38,256 bases of DNA from an uncultured Verrucomicrobiota bacterium (GTDB taxonomy: Bacteria; Verrucomicrobiota; Verrucomicrobiia; Palsa-1439): assembly GCA_903825435.1 (NCBI GenBank), contig CAIKAP010000011.1, positions 1 to 38,256 on the forward strand, read 5' to 3'. Under the pieces are notes generated by a model. The model saw only the letters and a list, made by a program, of their open reading frames with translations, was not told the DNA's origin and searched no databases. Positions 35,682 to 38,256 of this stretch are shown here, one piece after another; within the stretch, counting starts at the first letter, position 1; each line of letters opens with the position of its first letter. The position numbers and the translations under genes are program-made.

Positions 35682-35918
35682 CTACAGCCCCAGCAGGGAC
35701 GCCGGGGCGGTCGCGCTGGTTGAGTTGCTCGCCACGTTCGCACCGCCGTCAATCCGCTGCTGCACGGCGTTGGTGCCGCACTGCGCGGTAATAAGGCGCG
35801 AACTGAACACGTTGACTGTGACGGGCGCAAGGCACCCGCTGAACGCAATCGCGCAACAGGCCGCGACGAGGACCGCGAGGAAAGCCGTCGGGAACATTAC
35901 TGCTGTGTCTCGGTTCAT
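35682..35918 (-). CDS. Small lipoprotein
   Basis: MNRDTAVMFPTAFLAVLVAACCAIAFSGCLAP, lipobox FSGC; strong RBS AGGAGG. Confidence 0.65.
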   Translation of the reverse strand: MNRDTAVMFPTAFLAVLVAACCAIAFSGCLAPVTVNVFSSRLITAQCGTNAVQQRIDGGANVASNSTSATAPASLLGL

Positions 35919-35926
35919 AAAGCCTC

Positions 35927-36814
35927 CTAGTACAACTGAACAACCCCTATGCCTTGTCCGCCTTTGCCACCATAACAATGCAAACCTGAACCGCCACCGC
36001 CGCCGCCAGTTCCGTCCGTGCCATTGTTTCCATTGCCCGCCGAGGTTGTTCCTGCCCCTCCGCCGCAACTTGCGCTGCCGGGCGTCCCGACTCCATACGT
36101 TCCGCCACCACCGCCGCCTGCGTATCCGACCGCAGTCCCAGAAATCGAATTGGTGATACCGACCCCGCCGATACCCGCCAAGCTGTTTCCGGTTGCAGAA
36201 CCACCAACGCCACCAGCACCACCACCGCCGCCTGCCGGATACGGAGAGCCACGATAGTTTCCGTTTCCGCCACCGCTATTTCCCTGCCCAGTGGTTCCAG
36301 CGCCGCCAAAGGTTTGCGCGGTGTCAACATACTTCCCGCCGCCGCCAGAACCACCGCCAGAAGGCGCGGTGTTTTCGGTGTTTGGCGCAGACGAAGCCCG
36401 TCCGCCTCCATTGGCAACTATCGCACCGAAGGTTGTGTTAGAACCGAACAAAGCCGCGACTGGTGGGCCAGCCTCATAACCAGAACCGCCCGCGCCCCCC
36501 ATGCCGATAGAAACGGACGTAGTTCCAGAAAGAGCTATGTTCGTCACGATGTATCCACCAGCGCCACCGCCACCTGCCCCACCACCGCCGCCGCCGCCGA
36601 CGACGAGCACGGGGAATGTTTTTGCGGAAACCGTGAGCGTTCCGTTGTTCGTGAAAATCACAGACAGGTGGCCGCTCCAAGCGTATGTGTAGTAGCCGCC
36701 TGTCGCGGACCAAGTAAACGGAGTTCCGAACGACGCGAACCGCGCAGCAAAAGGCATCTGCGCGGACGTAAGTCCAGCGCACAGGACAGCGGTGATGATG
36801 GCAAGCCTACGCAT
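35927..36814 (-). CDS. Glycine-rich protein with N-terminal signal peptide
   Basis: Start MRRLAIITAVLCAGLTSAQMPF at 36814 (TAATG overlap with upstream stop), then phage tail-type Gly-rich domain. The 37249 start in the ORF track is antisense to none but overlaps the upstream CDS and is rejected. Confidence 0.7.
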   Translation of the reverse strand: MRRLAIITAVLCAGLTSAQMPFAARFASFGTPFTWSATGGYYTYAWSGHLSVIFTNNGTLTVSAKTFPVLVVGGGGGGGAGGGGAGGYIVTNIALSGTTSVSIGMGGAGGSGYEAGPPVAALFGSNTTFGAIVANGGGRASSAPNTENTAPSGGGSGGGGKYVDTAQTFGGAGTTGQGNSGGGNGNYRGSPYPAGGGGGAGGVGGSATGNSLAGIGGVGITNSISGTAVGYAGGGGGGTYGVGTPGSASCGGGAGTTSAGNGNNGTDGTGGGGGGSGLHCYGGKGGQGIGVVQLY

Positions 36815-38256
36815 TACTGCACCCCCGGCAGCAGAAGACCGTTGGTTACGCCGTTGGGCCGGAACACAAAGCCGTAAGTGTCCATAAATCCAGTGGTGTT
36901 GGTCACTGCGCCGACTGTCGTGCCCGACTGCCACTTGATTCCGGAAGGCCACGTCGTGACTTGGTTCGATGTGCTGTGCGCAATGAACACGTTGAATATT
37001 TGACCCGGCAACATCGAAAATGTCGGCGTCCAGTTGTTTGTCTCGTAGCGGTCGAAGCTGGCCATGCTGTAGGCGATGGTGTTGCTGATTGCGGCGGTCG
37101 CGTTGGTGGACCAGTAGATTAATCCCGCTGTCACCTGCGCCTGCGTTGTGCCCATTGCGTTGACCGATGCGACAACCTGCGCCTGCGTGGTCGAGAGTCC
37201 CGCGATGGTTCCGGTCGTGGCAAATCCTGCGTCTTGCGCGATGTCCCAATTTGTGAGAGCGATGTACAGCGCGTTCGTGGCGGTCGTGAGTTGTCCGGTC
37301 GTAACCAGATAGGCGGGAAAGCCGCTCAACCCTGCCGCGCTGCCATCCGCGTACAGCACGTTCTTGTCCGACGAAGGGTTAGGCGGGAACGTGATGTCGT
37401 ATTGGTGCGTTCCGCCGACTGTGTAGCGCAGTTTTGCCGTTTGATTTGGGAAGGTTCCCGTTGTCGCAAACAGGTATCCGCCGCTTGAATTTCCGGCAAG
37501 AAAGCCGCTGAATGTGTCCGGTGTGTCAGACGTTGACGTGATGGTGATATTCGCCCCTGCGGCCATGCTGCCGCCCGACACGGGGAGCGCGTTGCTCGCC
37601 AGCGTCCCGATTGATGCCGGTGCAAACTGCGCGGCGTTGGTCAGTGCGGATCGGTAGCGGGTGTCGTTAGTTGAGACAAACGGAAGACCGGGAAAATCGT
37701 TGGTTGTGGCGATGCGGACGCGGTTGGTGACAACGGGATCTCTCGCTGAAAGCACAAAACTACCCCAACTATCGCGGGTGTCATCTTCAATTCCCACCAT
37801 GGATGCCGGATACGGCGGGAAAACACCGTGAAAGGCAATCGTTCCGGTGACGTGTTGTATTTCCTGCGCAATAAACTCAAGTCGCCACAGATTGCTGTCA
37901 TCATATGCAAACTGATAAACTGACGACCAGGTTGTTCCATTTGGTGGGCCGTTGTATTCAAACACTCCGTTGGATGCGCAAGACGAGACCAGTACTAAAG
38001 GAGGAGTTATCTCCGTCACCTGCCACGTCCCGTTGCTGTCGGTTTCAACCCAGTTCGTAGCCGTCCCAAGACGCGCTGCCCATGCCGCGTTCGTGGCAAA
38101 ACTCACGCTCGTCGGCGTCGGTGGAACGCTCGTCGAGATGATTCCTCCAGCTATCGCAGCTACCAGCGTCCGCGTCGCCGCGTCAAGGTTCGTCGCCGTC
38201 GCCGTGCCAGCACCGTCCGCATACGTCGCACGGTCCGCCTGCGCCGACGTGTCCGC
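36814..38256 (-). CDS. Tail fibre/receptor-binding-type protein, partial (N-terminus beyond right edge)
   Basis: Frame stays open from the 38106 GTG to 38256 (ADTSAQADRATYADGAGTATATNLDAATRTLVAAIAGG...); T/N/S-rich. Confidence 0.7.
   Translation of the reverse strand, partial: ADTSAQADRATYADGAGTATATNLDAATRTLVAAIAGGIISTSVPPTPTSVSFATNAAWAARLGTATNWVETDSNGTWQVTEITPPLVLVSSCASNGVFEYNGPPNGTTWSSVYQFAYDDSNLWRLEFIAQEIQHVTGTIAFHGVFPPYPASMVGIEDDTRDSWGSFVLSARDPVVTNRVRIATTNDFPGLPFVSTNDTRYRSALTNAAQFAPASIGTLASNALPVSGGSMAAGANITITSTSDTPDTFSGFLAGNSSGGYLFATTGTFPNQTAKLRYTVGGTHQYDITFPPNPSSDKNVLYADGSAAGLSGFPAYLVTTGQLTTATNALYIALTNWDIAQDAGFATTGTIAGLSTTQAQVVASVNAMGTTQAQVTAGLIYWSTNATAAISNTIAYSMASFDRYETNNWTPTFSMLPGQIFNVFIAHSTSNQVTTWPSGIKWQSGTTVGAVTNTTGFMDTYGFVFRPNGVTNGLLLPGVQ

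Noticed and set aside
36815-37249. N-terminal extension of the glycine-rich ORF
   Set aside because: Overlaps the upstream tail gene in another frame; ATG at 36814 gives TAATG coupling and a signal peptide.

Overview
The window reads as one continuous stretch of a tailed-phage (or phage-like) genome. Every convincing gene is on the minus strand, so transcription runs from right to left. The right part (about 17.1-38.3 kb) is a virion/tail/lysis-type cluster: partial tail protein, glycine-rich protein with a signal peptide, small lipoprotein, TM/holin-like proteins, DUF1353-like protein, several structural-type proteins, a Pro/Ala-rich 500-aa protein, a 2587-aa 'polyvalent' protein with MutS-domain-I, ART-like and HExxH regions, a translationally coupled ATP-grasp protein, and a 957-aa LPD-like protein. 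A minus-strand rho-independent terminator near 16.91-16.95 kb and a promoter with an operator-like palindrome at about 16.86-16.89 kb separate it from the left part. The left part (0-16.9 kb) is a replication/recombination module: RecT-like annealase, SbcC/RecF-like ATPase, DnaQ-like exonuclease, ERCC4-type nuclease, a RecD2 helicase split into two ORFs, TOPRIM primase-helicase, PD-(D/E)XK nuclease, and two free-standing GIY-YIG endonucleases. At the left edge an 18-bp tandem repeat encodes GI(K/E)AG(T/E/W) hexapeptides on the minus strand, in an ORF cut off by the window. The most notable items are the polyvalent protein plus ATP-grasp pair, the split RecD2, the TGGCCA-rich hairpin region after the primase, the structured leader/mini-ORF upstream of the recT operon, and the hexapeptide repeat gene. 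All family calls come from reading motifs by eye; no database search was run.
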